A stretch of DNA of 64,000 nucleotides. It comes from Pseudomonas sp. 31-12. GTDB taxonomy: Bacteria; Pseudomonadota; Gammaproteobacteria; Pseudomonadales; Pseudomonadaceae. Numbering within the stretch: the first letter of the stretch is position 1; every line of letters starts with the position of its first letter. The notes beneath the pieces are model-generated. The model searched no databases. It was not told where the DNA came from and was given only the letters and a program-made list of their open reading frames with translations. The stretch is taken from contig NZ_CP029482.1 in the NCBI RefSeq assembly GCF_003151075.1, positions 1-64,000 of the forward strand, written 5' to 3'. This document shows positions 19,644-30,017 of this stretch, in pieces. A program made the position numbers and the translations under genes.

Positions 19644-21230
19644 ATGCGCCTCGCTGCCCTACCGCTGTTGCTCGCCCCGCTCCTGCTGAGCCCGCTGGCC
19701 CATGCCGCCGCCCTGAGCGTCTGCACCGAGGCCAGCCCGGAAGGGTTCGACGTGGTGCAATACAACTCGCTGACCACCACCAACGCCTCGGCCGACGTGC
19801 TGATGAATCGCCTGGTGGACTTCGACACGGCCAGCGGCAAAGTGGTCGCCAGCCTCGCGGACAGCTGGGAAGTCACGCCCGACGGCCTGACCTACGTGTT
19901 CAAGTTGCACCCGCAGGTGAAATTCCACCGCACCGAATATTTCAGCCCTACCCGCGAGCTGACCGCCGAAGACGTGAAGTTCAGCTTCGACCGCATGCTC
20001 GACCCGGCGAACCCGTGGCACAAAGTCGCCCAGAGCGGCTTCCCGCACGCCCAGTCGATGCAGTTGCCGGCGCTGATCAAGAAGATCGACGCACTGGACC
20101 CGCTGACCGTGCGCTTCACCCTTGATCACCCGGACTCGACCTTCCTCGCGACCCTGAGCATGGGCTTCGCCTCGATCTATTCCGCCGAATACGCCGACAA
20201 GCTGCTGAAGGCCGGCACACCCGAGAAGCTCAACAGTCAACCAATCGGCAGCGGCCCTTTCGTGTTCACGCGCTTCCAGAAAGACGCGTCGATTCGCTAC
20301 AAGGCCAACCCGGACTACTTCCGTGGCAAACCATCGGTTGACCCGCTGATTTTCGCCATCACGCCGGATGCCAACGTGCGATTGCAGAAATTGCGTCGCA
20401 ACGAGTGCCAGATCGCCCTGTCGCCAAAACCACTGGACGTACAGGCCGCGCTGAAAGAACCGACCCTGAAAGTCGAAAAGACTGACGCCTTCATGACCGC
20501 GTTCGTCGGCATCAACAGCCAGCATCCACCGCTGGACAAACCTGAAGTGCGCCAGGCCATCAACCTCGCGTTCGACAAAGCCAACTACGTCAAAGCCGTG
20601 TTCGAAGACACCGCCGAGGCCGCCAACGGCCCGTACCCGCCCAACACCTGGAGCTACGCCAAAGGCTTGCCGGGTTATCCGCATGACGTCGAGAAGGCCA
20701 GGGCCTTGATGGCCAAGGCCGGACTCAAGGATGGCTTCCAGACCACTATCTGGACCCGACCTTCCGGTAGCCTGCTCAACCCGAACCCGAGCCTAAGCGC
20801 GCAAATGCTGCAATCGGACCTCGCGGAAATCGGCATTCAGGCCGAGATTCGGGTGATTGAATGGGGCGAACTGATTCGCCGCGCCAAGGCCGGTGAGCAC
20901 GATTTGCTGTTCATGGGCTGGGCCGGCGACAACGGTGACCCGGACAACTTCCTCACGCCGCAGTTTTCCTGCGCCGCGGTCAAGTCCGGCACCAACTTCG
21001 CCCGTTACTGCAACCAGGAGCTGGACAAGCTGATCAGCGCCGGCAAGACCACTGGCGAGCAAGGTGTGCGCACCAAGCTCTATGAACAGGCCCAGGCGCA
21101 GATTCAGCAGCAAGCGTTGTGGCTGCCGCTGGCTCACCCAACTGCCTTCGCGCTGACGCGTAAAGGCGTTGAGGGTTACTCAGTCAGCCCGTTTGGTCGC
21201 CAGGACTACTCCAAGGTCAATCTCAAATAA
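19644..21230 (+). CDS. ABC transporter peptide-binding protein (family 5, DppA-like)
   Basis: Periplasmic solute-binding protein of 528 residues with a cleavable signal peptide ending near AHAA at about residue 23. It shows the SBP_bac_5 pattern: LADSWEVTPDGLTYVFKLH, then ADVLMNRLV and VRQAINLAFDK. This family delivers di- and oligopeptides, haem or related compounds to an inner-membrane ABC transporter. No permease or ATPase gene adjoins it here, so it may share a transporter encoded elsewhere. The start ATG is preceded by AAGGAATCCGACC. The P. aeruginosa gene at this position is a DppA paralogue. Confidence 0.9.
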   Translation: MRLAALPLLLAPLLLSPLAHAAALSVCTEASPEGFDVVQYNSLTTTNASADVLMNRLVDFDTASGKVVASLADSWEVTPDGLTYVFKLHPQVKFHRTEYFSPTRELTAEDVKFSFDRMLDPANPWHKVAQSGFPHAQSMQLPALIKKIDALDPLTVRFTLDHPDSTFLATLSMGFASIYSAEYADKLLKAGTPEKLNSQPIGSGPFVFTRFQKDASIRYKANPDYFRGKPSVDPLIFAITPDANVRLQKLRRNECQIALSPKPLDVQAALKEPTLKVEKTDAFMTAFVGINSQHPPLDKPEVRQAINLAFDKANYVKAVFEDTAEAANGPYPPNTWSYAKGLPGYPHDVEKARALMAKAGLKDGFQTTIWTRPSGSLLNPNPSLSAQMLQSDLAEIGIQAEIRVIEWGELIRRAKAGEHDLLFMGWAGDNGDPDNFLTPQFSCAAVKSGTNFARYCNQELDKLISAGKTTGEQGVRTKLYEQAQAQIQQQALWLPLAHPTAFALTRKGVEGYSVSPFGRQDYSKVNLK

Positions 21231-21249
21231 CAGCCACACCACAAAACCC

Positions 21250-21339
21250 TGTCGGAGCGGGTTTGCTCGCGAAGACGGTGTATCAGGCAGCAATGATGGT
21301 GACTGACACTCCCTCTTCGCGAGCAAGCCCGCTCCCACA
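21250..21339. repeat. REP inverted repeat
   Basis: TGTCGGAGCGGGTTTGCTCG and CGAGCAAGCCCGCTCCCACA arms framing about 40 bp between the convergent dppA-like gene and radC. One arm has two mismatches to the group consensus. Confidence 0.8.
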
Positions 21340-21359
21340 GGGGATTTTTGTTCGCCCCG

Positions 21360-22034
21360 CTACATCCACCCGTACTCAGCCATCGACAGCGGATCGCCAT
21401 CCCCGATGATGAAATGGTCAAGCACTCGCACATCGATCAGATCCAACGCCTCTTTCAGGCGCTTGGTCAGCGTTCGGTCGGCTTGACTGGGATTGGTATT
21501 CCCCGACGGATGGTTGTGGCAGAGGATCAACGCTGCGGCGTTGTGGGCCAGTGCGCGCTTGACCACTTGCCTCGGATAGACACTGGTGCTGTCGATGGAG
21601 CCGCGAAACAGCACTTCAAAGGTCAGTACTTGATGCCTGGAGTCGAGAAAAAGACAGCCGAACACCTCGTGGGGTTCGTGGCGCAACATTGATTTCAGGT
21701 AATCCCGAACGGCCTGTGGATTTTCCAGCGCCGACTTCTGGCGCGCACGCTCAGCCAAATGCCGCCGGCCCATCTCCTGTGCCGCTTGCAACTGCGCAAA
21801 TTTCGCGGGCCCGAGCCCCAATTGCCTGCTGAATGCTTCCTGATCGGCCTCGAGCAGTGCGCGCAGACTGCCAAACTGATTCAACAGGTGTCGCGCTAGA
21901 TCTACCGCGCTTTTACCCGATACGCCGGTTCGTAAAAAAATCGCCAGCAGCTCGGCGTCCGAAAGGCTTCCCGAGCCCAACTCAAGCAACCTCTCCCGCG
22001 GCCGCTCGGCCGCCGGCCAATCACGAATACTCAT
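21360..22034 (-). CDS. radC: RadC family JAMM/MPN protein
   Basis: Protein of 224 residues with an N-terminal helix-hairpin-helix-like part and a C-terminal JAB1/MPN domain. The metal-binding motif is [14 protein letters not shown] near residue 171, with the upstream glutamate in FEVLFRGS. It is called a DNA repair protein by tradition, but its enzymatic role is uncertain. The ATG is preceded by GGGAGGTGCT; the frame is open upstream but has no better start. It is divergent from coaBC. Confidence 0.9.
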   Translation of the reverse strand: MSIRDWPAAERPRERLLELGSGSLSDAELLAIFLRTGVSGKSAVDLARHLLNQFGSLRALLEADQEAFSRQLGLGPAKFAQLQAAQEMGRRHLAERARQKSALENPQAVRDYLKSMLRHEPHEVFGCLFLDSRHQVLTFEVLFRGSIDSTSVYPRQVVKRALAHNAAALILCHNHPSGNTNPSQADRTLTKRLKEALDLIDVRVLDHFIIGDGDPLSMAEYGWM

Positions 22035-22170
22035 AGCACCTCCCTGGAATATGGGCGCCGCTGTTCCATAGCGGTCGCTGTGATATCGTAGCCCATCTTT
22101 TTTGCGGGCGATTTCATCCCTGGGGAGGGGGTATCGCCACGCAGTCATCAACGAAATGAAAGGCAGACCT

Positions 22171-23379
22171 ATGCAGCGGCTGTATCGGAAACGCATCGTT
22201 CTGGGCGTCGGCGGCGGTATTGCTGCCTATAAGAGCGCCGACCTGGTTCGCCGCCTGATCGACCAGGGTGCCGAAGTGCGCGTGGTCATGACCCGTGGCG
22301 GCAGCGAGTTCATCACCCCGTTGACCATGCAAGCCTTGTCCGGCCACCCGGTTCATCTCGACTTGCTGGACCCGGCGGCTGAAGCTGCCATGGGCCATAT
22401 CGAGCTGGCCAAGTGGGCCGACATGGTGCTGATCGCCCCCGCTACGGCGGACCTGATCGCCCGCCTCGCCCAAGGCATTGCCGACGACTTGCTGACCACG
22501 CTGGTGCTGGCCACCGACGCTGTGGTCGCCGTTGCCCCGGCGATGAACCAGGCCATGTGGCGCGACCCGGCGACCCAGGCCAACCTGCAAATCCTCGAAA
22601 GCCGCGACATCAAAGCTTTTGGCCCGGCCTCCGGTAGCCAGGCCTGCGGTGACGTCGGCCTGGGCCGCATGCTTGAAGCCGTCGAACTCGCCCAATGCGC
22701 AGCGGACTGCTTCAAGCGCCAGGCATTGACCGGCAAACACGTGCTGATCACCGCCGGCCCGACCCAGGAAAACATCGACCCGGTGCGCTACATCACCAAC
22801 CACAGCTCCGGAAAAATGGGCTTTGCCCTGGCCGAAGCGGCGGTGGAAGCCGGCGCCCGCGTCACGCTGATCACCGGCCCGGTGCACCTGCCGACCCCGG
22901 ATCGCGTCACCCGCATCGACGTGGTCAGCGCTCGCGACATGCTCGCCGCCTGCGAAGCCGCAATCCCTTGCGACCTGTTTATCGCCTCGGCAGCGGTCGC
23001 GGATTACCGTCCGGAAGTCGTCGCCCCACAGAAACTAAAGAAAGACCCTACGAACGGCGACGGCTTGTTGCTACAGATGGTGCGTAACCCGGACATCCTG
23101 GCCACCATCGCCACACGCCCTGACCGTCCGTTCAGTGTCGGTTTCGCCGCCGAAACCGAGCACCTGCTCGACTACGCTGCCCGCAAGTTGAAAGACAAAA
23201 ACCTCGATCTGATCGTCGCCAACGACGTCGCCAACCCGAGTATTGGCTTCAACAGCGAGGAAAACGCCTGCAGCGTGATCGACCGTGAGCTTCACGCCAC
23301 ACTTTTCGCCCAGACCAGCAAGAGCAAGATTGCTCGCCAGCTGATCACTTTTATCGCCGAACGTCTGAACCAGGTTTAA
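22171..23379 (+). CDS. coaBC: Bifunctional phosphopantothenoylcysteine decarboxylase/phosphopantothenate-cysteine ligase
   Basis: Coenzyme A biosynthesis enzyme of 402 residues (formerly Dfp). The N-terminal flavoprotein CoaC domain starts [18 protein letters not shown] and holds the PAMNQAMW motif near residue 128. The C-terminal CoaB domain begins near residue 190 with [19 protein letters not shown] and contains KLKKDPT. The ATG is preceded by AAAGGCAGACCT. It is followed by dut after five bases, then algC and argB, a conserved Pseudomonas order. Confidence 0.97.
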   Translation: MQRLYRKRIVLGVGGGIAAYKSADLVRRLIDQGAEVRVVMTRGGSEFITPLTMQALSGHPVHLDLLDPAAEAAMGHIELAKWADMVLIAPATADLIARLAQGIADDLLTTLVLATDAVVAVAPAMNQAMWRDPATQANLQILESRDIKAFGPASGSQACGDVGLGRMLEAVELAQCAADCFKRQALTGKHVLITAGPTQENIDPVRYITNHSSGKMGFALAEAAVEAGARVTLITGPVHLPTPDRVTRIDVVSARDMLAACEAAIPCDLFIASAAVADYRPEVVAPQKLKKDPTNGDGLLLQMVRNPDILATIATRPDRPFSVGFAAETEHLLDYAARKLKDKNLDLIVANDVANPSIGFNSEENACSVIDRELHATLFAQTSKSKIARQLITFIAERLNQV

Positions 23380-23384
23380 TTTAC

Positions 23385-23840
23385 ATGCACGCTTTGCAAG
23401 CCAAGATCCTCGACCCCCGCATCGGTACCGAATTCCCGCTGCCGCAGTACGCCACGCCAGGCTCCGCCGGCCTCGACCTGCGCGCCATGCTGGAAAAAGA
23501 CATTGTGATCAAGCCGGGTGAAACCGTGCTGATCCCGACCGGCCTGTCCGTCTACATTGGCGATCCAGGCCTGGCCGCGCTGATCCTGCCGCGCTCCGGC
23601 CTGGGTCATAAGCACGGCATCGTGCTGGGCAACCTGGTCGGTTTGATCGACTCCGACTACCAGGGCCCGCTGATGGTCTCGTGCTGGAACCGCGGCCAGA
23701 CGGATTTCAACATGGTGGTCGGTGAGCGTCTGGCTCAACTGGTTTTGGTGCCGGTGGTTCAAGCGCACTTCGAGATGGTCGAAGAGTTCGTTGAAACCGA
23801 ACGCGGCGCCGGTGGTTTCGGGCATTCCGGCAGCCATTGA
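23385..23840 (+). CDS. dut: dUTP diphosphatase
   Basis: Trimeric dUTPase of 151 residues converting dUTP to dUMP and pyrophosphate. The five family motifs are present: [29 protein letters not shown], the ERLAQLVL segment and the C-terminal [10 protein letters not shown] that closes over the active site. It begins five bases after coaBC, so the two are surely cotranscribed. Confidence 0.97.
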   Translation: MHALQAKILDPRIGTEFPLPQYATPGSAGLDLRAMLEKDIVIKPGETVLIPTGLSVYIGDPGLAALILPRSGLGHKHGIVLGNLVGLIDSDYQGPLMVSCWNRGQTDFNMVVGERLAQLVLVPVVQAHFEMVEEFVETERGAGGFGHSGSH

Positions 23841-23854
23841 TCCGATAAAGAACC

Positions 23855-23950
23855 CTGTGGCGAGGGAGCTTGCTCCCGCTGGGCTGCGAAGCGGCCCCAA
23901 GATTTTGTGAGTGCCGCGCACCCAAGCGCAAGCAAGCCTCCTCGCCACAA
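23855..23950. repeat. REP-like inverted repeat, TGTGGCGAGGGAG type
   Basis: CTGTGGCGAGGGAGCTTGCTCCCGC is followed by a GCTGCGAAGCGGCCCCAA stretch and then a degenerate opposite arm AAGCCTCCTCGCCACA. It belongs to the second REP class of this window and lies in the 307-bp dut-algC gap. Confidence 0.65.
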
Positions 23951-24147
23951 TTCGCACAACGTTCATCTGGAAGGTTTGCCCCCAAAATCAAGGCATTGAC
24001 CGGTCATTACCCCGCAAACGCAGGTGGCATGGCCTTTACACACCACGAACTCTCAGTGGAAAACGCCGTCATACCCTTCAGTTTGCGCCTGCTGACGAGT
24101 TCTTCGCAGACAGGTCCAGCCACCTTCGAGATGGAGCATTTCCAGTA

Positions 24148-25545
24148 ATGAGCACCCCAGCCCAAGTCGCACCCAAGTTCCCCGACAGCATTTTCCGCGC
24201 CTACGACATTCGCGGCACCGTCCCGGAATTCTTGAACGCTGAAACCGCTTATTGGCTCGGTCGCGCCATCGGTGCCCAGAGCCTGGCCCAGGACGAACCG
24301 AACGTTTCCGTTGGCCGCGACGGCCGTCTTTCCGGCCCGGAACTCGTTGAACAATTGATCAAAGGCCTGGCCGACAGCGGCTGCCACGTCAGCGACGTCG
24401 GCCTGGTGCCAACCCCGGCCCTGTACTACGCCGCCAACGTCCTGGCCGGCAAATCCGGCGTGATGCTGACCGGCAGCCACAACCCGTCGAACTACAACGG
24501 CTTCAAGATCGTGATCGCCGGCGACACCCTGGCCAACGAACAGATCCAGGCCCTGCACGACCGCCTCAAGACCAACAACCTGAGCAGCGGCAAGGGCAGC
24601 ATCACCCAGGTCGAGATCCTCGATCGCTACAACACCGAAATCGTCCAGGACATCAAACTGGCTCGTCGCCTCAAAGTCGTGGTCGACTGTGGCAACGGCG
24701 CGGCCGGCGTGATCGCTCCGCAACTGATCGAAGCGTTGAACTGCGAAGTCATCCCGCTGTTTTGCGAGGTCGACGGCAACTTCCCGAACCACCACCCGGA
24801 TCCGGGCAAGCCTGAAAACCTCGTCGACCTGATCGCCAAGGTCAAGGAAACCAACGCCGACATCGGCCTGGCCTTCGACGGCGACGGCGACCGTGTCGGC
24901 GTGGTGACCAACACCGGCAGCATCGTCTACCCGGACCGCTTGCTGATGCTGTTTGCCCGCGACGTACTAGCGCGCAACGCTGACGCGGAAATCATCTTCG
25001 ACGTCAAATGCACCCGCCGCCTGACGCCACTGATCAAGGAATACGGCGGTCGTCCGCTAATGTGGAAGACCGGTCACTCGTTGATCAAAAAGAAAATGAA
25101 ACAAACCGGCGCCCTGTTGGCCGGCGAAATGAGCGGGCACATCTTCTTCAAGGAGCGCTGGTTCGGTTTTGACGACGGCATTTACAGCGCCGCGCGTCTG
25201 CTGGAGATCCTCAGCAAGGAAAAATCCACCGCGGAAGAGCTGTTTGCGACCTTCCCGAACGATATTTCTACGCCGGAAATCAATATCCATGTGACCGAAG
25301 AGAGCAAATTCAGCATCATTGATGCATTGCACGACGCGAAGTGGGGCGAAGGCGCCGACCTGACCACCATCGACGGCGTGCGAGTCGACTACGCCAAAGG
25401 CTGGGGCCTGGTGCGCGCGTCCAACACCACACCGGTGCTGGTGCTGCGCTTCGAGGCTGATGACGAGGCGGAATTGCAGCGCATCAAGGACGTTTTCAAA
25501 GTCCAGTTGAAGCGTGTTGCACCTGATCTCCAACTACCGTTTTGA
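24148..25545 (+). CDS. algC: Phosphomannomutase/phosphoglucomutase
   Basis: Bifunctional alpha-D-phosphohexomutase of 465 residues that makes mannose-1-P and glucose-1-P for alginate, LPS core and other polysaccharides. The phosphoserine loop is TGSHNPSNYNG near residue 107, the metal site DGDGDRVG near residue 242, and the sugar-binding GEMSGHIFF near residue 327. The frame is open far upstream, but the ATG of MSTPAQVAPKFPD matches the known AlgC N-terminus. The 307-bp gap to dut, with a REP element, leaves room for its own promoter. No AlgR site matching the consensus was recognised. Confidence 0.96.
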   Translation: MSTPAQVAPKFPDSIFRAYDIRGTVPEFLNAETAYWLGRAIGAQSLAQDEPNVSVGRDGRLSGPELVEQLIKGLADSGCHVSDVGLVPTPALYYAANVLAGKSGVMLTGSHNPSNYNGFKIVIAGDTLANEQIQALHDRLKTNNLSSGKGSITQVEILDRYNTEIVQDIKLARRLKVVVDCGNGAAGVIAPQLIEALNCEVIPLFCEVDGNFPNHHPDPGKPENLVDLIAKVKETNADIGLAFDGDGDRVGVVTNTGSIVYPDRLLMLFARDVLARNADAEIIFDVKCTRRLTPLIKEYGGRPLMWKTGHSLIKKKMKQTGALLAGEMSGHIFFKERWFGFDDGIYSAARLLEILSKEKSTAEELFATFPNDISTPEINIHVTEESKFSIIDALHDAKWGEGADLTTIDGVRVDYAKGWGLVRASNTTPVLVLRFEADDEAELQRIKDVFKVQLKRVAPDLQLPF

Positions 25546-25584
25546 TTTATTGAAGCGCCTTTTATCGAAGTGCCGGAGCCCTGA

Positions 25585-26490
<906 letters not shown>

Positions 26491-26501
26491 TTCAAGAACG
26501 G

Positions 26502-26579
26502 CAAAAGATCGCAGCCTTCGCCGGCACCTACGAATGTACGAAAATTCTGTAGAAACTGACGAAGACTGCGATCTTTTTT
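26502..26579 (+). terminator. Inverted repeat/terminator after argB
   Basis: AAAAGATCGCAG and CTGCGATCTTTTTT form the outer stem, with secondary CCTTCG/CGAAGA pairing inside. This AAAGATCGCAGCCTTCG type of intergenic element recurs widely in Pseudomonas; here the T tract suits termination of argB. Confidence 0.6.
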
Positions 26580-26679
26580 ATGCGTGCGGGAAACGTCCGA
26601 CCTGAATCAGCGAAACGTCCGACATCTTGCCGGCATCCATCCGCTTAGGATCTTCCGTGAATCCACAGGAGAACTCCCC

Positions 26680-26883
26680 ATGCAAAAAGATTACGTTCCT
26701 TACGGCAGTGATGTTGCAGCAGGCACCTTTGAATGTGTGGACTGCGGACATCGGTATTCGAATCAGGCCAAAACCTCGATTCCGCCGTGCCCTCAGCACC
26801 AGAAATCGACGCACACGCGTAATGGCTGGAAGGTTCTGACCGGTCAGGGCGACGCGGAGAAAGATCCATACCCAAGCAGATAA
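26680..26883 (+). CDS. Small zinc-ribbon protein
   Basis: Protein of 67 residues with a CVDC pair near residue 18 and a CPQH pair near residue 36, a spacing typical of a rubredoxin-like zinc ribbon. The function is unknown. The start ATG is preceded by ACAGGAGAACTCCCC. It stands alone between argB and the convergent pyrE. Confidence 0.75.
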   Translation: MQKDYVPYGSDVAAGTFECVDCGHRYSNQAKTSIPPCPQHQKSTHTRNGWKVLTGQGDAEKDPYPSR

Positions 26884-26903
26884 GCACAGCCGTTTTGTCC
26901 GAT

Positions 26904-26936
26904 AAAAAAAGGCCCTGTTCTCACAGGGCCTTTTCT
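26904..26936. terminator. Bidirectional terminator between the zinc-ribbon gene and pyrE
   Basis: A7, GGCCCTG/CAGGGCC stem and TTTTCTTT. It touches the pyrE stop codon and serves both convergent genes. Confidence 0.85.
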
Positions 26937-27581
26937 TTAGACGCCGAACTGAGCCCTATAGGCTTCAACGGCTGGCAAATGCTGCTTGAGCTGCGGATCA
27001 TCCGCCAGGAATTCCAGCACCTGGCTCAGCGACACGATGCTGATCACCGGAATGCCAAAGTCACGCTCCACTTCCTGGATCGCCGACAACTCGCCGTTGC
27101 CACGCTCCTGACGGTTCAGGGCAATCAGCACGCCCTTGGCCTTGGCGCCGTCCTGGGAAGCGATGATCTGCATCACTTCGCGGATGGCGGTGCCGGCGGT
27201 GATCACGTCGTCGATGATCAGCACTTCACCGGTCAACGGCGCGCCAACGAGACTACCGCCTTCGCCGTGGGCCTTGGCTTCCTTGCGGTTGAAGCACCAC
27301 GGCAAATCACGGTCGTGGTGTTCGGCCAGGGCCACTGCAGTGGTCGCCGCTAACGGGATGCCTTTGTACGCAGGGCCAAACAGTACGTCGAACGAAATAC
27401 CGCTCTCGACAATGGCTGCCGCGTAGAAACGCCCCAGCTGCGCAAGGGCCGAACCCGAGTTGAACAGCCCGGCATTGAAGAAGTAAGGACTGGTGCGCCC
27501 GGACTTCAGGGTGAACTCGCCGAAGCGCAAAACGCCGCGATCGATGGCAAAACGAATGAAATCGCGCTGATACGCTTGCAT
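26937..27581 (-). CDS. pyrE: Orotate phosphoribosyltransferase
   Basis: Pyrimidine biosynthesis enzyme of 214 residues joining orotate and PRPP to OMP. The PRPP-binding motif [14 protein letters not shown] is near residue 118, with [12 protein letters not shown] near residue 67. The start was set at MQAYQRDF, the family N-terminus; its ribosome-binding site is weak (TTTGGGG). It is divergent from crc with 82 bp between the two starts, as in other pseudomonads. Confidence 0.96.
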   Translation of the reverse strand: MQAYQRDFIRFAIDRGVLRFGEFTLKSGRTSPYFFNAGLFNSGSALAQLGRFYAAAIVESGISFDVLFGPAYKGIPLAATTAVALAEHHDRDLPWCFNRKEAKAHGEGGSLVGAPLTGEVLIIDDVITAGTAIREVMQIIASQDGAKAKGVLIALNRQERGNGELSAIQEVERDFGIPVISIVSLSQVLEFLADDPQLKQHLPAVEAYRAQFGV

Positions 27582-27626
27582 GAAAAAAACCCCAAATACC
27601 ACGGATTTAGCTAATTAGGTTGACGC

Positions 27627-27641
27627 CGTGTATCATACACG
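27627..27641. promoter_or_regulatory. Perfect palindrome in the pyrE-crc divergent region
   Basis: CGTGTATCATACACG is symmetric around one base and contains -10-like hexamers on both strands (TATCAT and TATGAT). It could be a shared promoter core or a binding site. Confidence 0.4.
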
Positions 27642-27663
27642 CACGCGATTTTTGGGGCCATTT

Positions 27664-28443
27664 ATGCGGATCATCAGTGTGAACGTCAATGGTATTCAGG
27701 CTGCAGTGGAGCGAGGTTTGCTCAGTTGGCTGCAAGCACAGAATGCCGACGTCATCTGCCTGCAGGACACCCGCGCCTCCGCCTTTGAACTGGACGATCC
27801 AGCCTTCCAACTGGATGGCTACTTCCTTTATGCCTGCGAAGCCGAAGTTCCCGCCCAAGGTGGCGTGGCTTTGTATTCGCGGCTGCAACCGAAGGCAGTC
27901 ATCAGCGGTCTCGGCTTCGAGACAGCCGACCGCTACGGGCGCTACCTGCAAGCCGATTTCGACAAGGTCAGCATCGCGACCTTGCTGCTCCCTTCGGGGC
28001 AGAACGGCGATGAAGACTTGAACCAGAAGTTCAAGCTAATGGACGATTTCGCCCGTTATCTGGATAAACAGCGACGCAAACGTCGCGAGTACATTTATTG
28101 TGGCTCGCTGTACGTGGCGCAACAGAAGCTGGATATCAAGAACTGGCGCGACAGCCAGCAATCCCCGGGCTTCCTGGCACCTGAACGTGCCTGGATGGAC
28201 GAGATTGTGGGCAACATGGGCTATGTTGATGCCCTGCGTGAAGTCAGCCGTGAAGGCGATCAGTACAGCTGGTGGCCGGACAACGAACAGGCGGAAATGC
28301 TCAACCTCGGTTGGCGTTTCGACTATCAGTTGCTGACCCCTGGCCTGCGCCGTTTTGTTCGCAGCGCACGCCTGCCACGCCAGCCACGGTTCTCGCAACA
28401 CGCACCGCTGATCGTGGACTACGACTGGACGCTGACCATCTAA
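27664..28443 (+). CDS. crc: Catabolite repression control protein Crc
   Basis: Protein of 259 residues with an exonuclease III/endonuclease-exonuclease-phosphatase fold (MRIISVNVNGIQAAVERGLL at the start, WWPDNEQAEMLNLGWRFDYQ region near residue 205). In Pseudomonas, Crc has lost nuclease activity and acts with Hfq to repress translation of catabolic mRNAs. Length equals P. aeruginosa Crc. The ATG follows GGGGCCATTT. Position divergent from pyrE supports the call. Confidence 0.96.
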   Translation: MRIISVNVNGIQAAVERGLLSWLQAQNADVICLQDTRASAFELDDPAFQLDGYFLYACEAEVPAQGGVALYSRLQPKAVISGLGFETADRYGRYLQADFDKVSIATLLLPSGQNGDEDLNQKFKLMDDFARYLDKQRRKRREYIYCGSLYVAQQKLDIKNWRDSQQSPGFLAPERAWMDEIVGNMGYVDALREVSREGDQYSWWPDNEQAEMLNLGWRFDYQLLTPGLRRFVRSARLPRQPRFSQHAPLIVDYDWTLTI

Positions 28444-28458
28444 GCGTCTTTTCGCAGA

Positions 28459-28494
28459 CACAAAAAAGCCGACATCGCTGTCGGCTTTTTTGTG
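28459..28494 (+). terminator. crc terminator
   Basis: CACAAAAAAGCCGACA and TGTCGGCTTTTTTGTG form a perfect stem with a short loop, 15 bp past the crc stop. Confidence 0.9.
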
Positions 28495-28510
28495 CGCGCT
28501 GATTTTCTAC

Positions 28511-28600
28511 TGTGGGAGCGGGCTTGCTCGCGAAGGCGGCTTAACATTCAACATTGAAGTTGACTGACCCACCGCTTTCGCGAGCAAGCCCGCTCCCACA
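28511..28600. repeat. REP inverted repeat
   Basis: TGTGGGAGCGGGCTTGCTCG and CGAGCAAGCCCGCTCCCACA arms with about 42 bp between, separating crc from the convergent DUF4870 gene. Confidence 0.85.
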
Positions 28601-28618
28601 TAGATATCTGCGTCGTGG

Positions 28619-28987
28619 CTACTTGATCAACCGCCAGGTGAACGGATACCGATACGGCACCCCCTCATTGGCTTTCACGCCACCTATGATCGTCAGCACC
28701 AACGCGCCAATCGCCACCAGACCAAACAGGAAGAACCCGATGATCACCAACATCAGCAAGAAGCAGATAGCGGAGGCAATGGCGACGGTGATCTGAAAAT
28801 TCAGCGCCTCCTTGCCCTGGGCATCGACAAACGGGTCCATCTCGCGCTTCATCTGCCAGAGAATCAGCGGGCCGATCAACGTGCCGAATGGAATCCAGAT
28901 CCCCAGCAAGGCGGACAGGTGACAAAACATCGCCCACTGCCGAACGTCTTTGCTCGGGATGGGAAGTAGCTGCTGCTCGTCACTCAT
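28619..28987 (-). CDS. DUF4870 domain membrane protein
   Basis: Small inner-membrane protein of 122 residues with three hydrophobic stretches, around residues 18-42 and 68-100. The family pattern is MFCHLSALLGIWIPFGTLIGP, then a cytoplasmic KEALNFQITVAIAS. Function is unknown. The start is preceded by GGAGGACACC. It lies 27 bp after rph and may be cotranscribed with it. Confidence 0.8.
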   Translation of the reverse strand: MSDEQQLLPIPSKDVRQWAMFCHLSALLGIWIPFGTLIGPLILWQMKREMDPFVDAQGKEALNFQITVAIASAICFLLMLVIIGFFLFGLVAIGALVLTIIGGVKANEGVPYRYPFTWRLIK

Positions 28988-29014
28988 GGTGTCCTCCTTG
29001 CGTGGAACATCCGA

Positions 29015-29737
29015 TCAGTCGGCCAGTGCGGCCTTTTGCAGTTCGAAGATCTCGGACATGCCTTTCTTCGCCAGTTCAAGCATAGCGTTCAGCTCTTCCG
29101 GCTGGAATGGTGCGCCTTCGGCAGTGCCCTGGACTTCGATGAAGCCGCCAGTGCTGGTCATTACCACGTTCAGGTCAGTCTCGGCAGCCGAGTCTTCCAG
29201 GTAGTCGAGGTCGAGCACAGGCTCGCCCTGGTACATGCCAACGGAAACAGCAGCGATCATTTGCTTGAGCGGGTCGCCGCCTTTCAGGCCGCCGCGCTTC
29301 TTGATCACTTTCAACGCGTCGACCAATGCGACCATGGCGCCGGTGATGGAGGCGGTGCGGGTGCCGCCGTCAGCCTGGATCACGTCGCAGTCGACGTAAA
29401 GGGTGACGTCGCCCAGCTTGGACATGTCCAGCGAAGCACGCAGGGAACGACCGATCAGACGCTGGATTTCCAGGGTACGGCCGCCTTGTTTGCCCCGGCT
29501 CGCTTCACGCTGGTTACGCTCGCCGGTGGCGCGCGGCAGCATGCCGTATTCGGCGGTCAACCAGCCTTGGCCCTGACCTTTAAGGAAACGTGGCACGCCG
29601 TTTTCGACGCTGACGGTGCAGATGACTTTGGTATCACCGAACTCGACCAGTACAGATCCCTCGGCGTGTTTGGTGTAGTTGCGGGTAATGCGGATCGAGC
29701 GGAGCTGATCGGCAGCGCGACCACTTGGACGTTTCAT
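29015..29737 (-). CDS. rph: Ribonuclease PH
   Basis: Phosphorolytic 3'-5' exoribonuclease of 240 residues that trims tRNA 3' ends. The N-terminus [13 protein letters not shown] and blocks [33 protein letters not shown] and [19 protein letters not shown] are diagnostic. The ATG is the one starting MKRPSGR; the frame is open 19 codons upstream without support. A TATAAT hexamer lies about 40 bp upstream on this strand. Confidence 0.96.
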   Translation of the reverse strand: MKRPSGRAADQLRSIRITRNYTKHAEGSVLVEFGDTKVICTVSVENGVPRFLKGQGQGWLTAEYGMLPRATGERNQREASRGKQGGRTLEIQRLIGRSLRASLDMSKLGDVTLYVDCDVIQADGGTRTASITGAMVALVDALKVIKKRGGLKGGDPLKQMIAAVSVGMYQGEPVLDLDYLEDSAAETDLNVVMTSTGGFIEVQGTAEGAPFQPEELNAMLELAKKGMSEIFELQKAALAD

Positions 29738-29774
29738 AGGGAATACCTGTACGGAGGACGGAAAACTGCCGAGC

Positions 29775-29780
29775 ATTATA
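29775..29780 (-). promoter_or_regulatory. -10 hexamer of rph promoter
   Basis: A perfect TATAAT on the minus strand, about 40 bp before the rph start codon. No convincing -35 is seen at 16-18 bp. Confidence 0.4.
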
Positions 29781-29896
29781 GAGCCGCGCGCCAAGACTGG
29801 GCACTTCTAAAAAATCCGCCCGACGATTGAAGGCCCTGAGTAGAGCGTAGAACAGCGCTTTACCGACGGCCTGCAGCCCTTTGTCACACCGTGTGT

Positions 29897-29926
29897 TTGG
29901 GCGCATCCGCCCCACTGCGCTACAAT
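29897..29926 (+). promoter_or_regulatory. Possible sigma-70 promoter for yicC-gmk
   Basis: TTGGGC and TACAAT separated by 18 bp, about 90 bp upstream of the yicC start. Confidence 0.35.
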
Positions 29927-30017
29927 CCTGCGCCTTTGCTGCCTGTCGGCTTTTATTCACATATATCGGGTTTCGCGAAACCTTTGGTAACGCAAACCTG
30001 AATTGCGAGGTACCTCC

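Noticed and set aside
24007..24147. Upstream extension of the algC reading frame
   Set aside because: The frame is open back to 23911, but the sequence is not AlgC-like and includes a REP arm; the ATG at 24148 matches the known N-terminus.
24000..24147. AlgR binding site upstream of algC
   Set aside because: No stretch matches the AlgR consensus known from P. aeruginosa closely enough.
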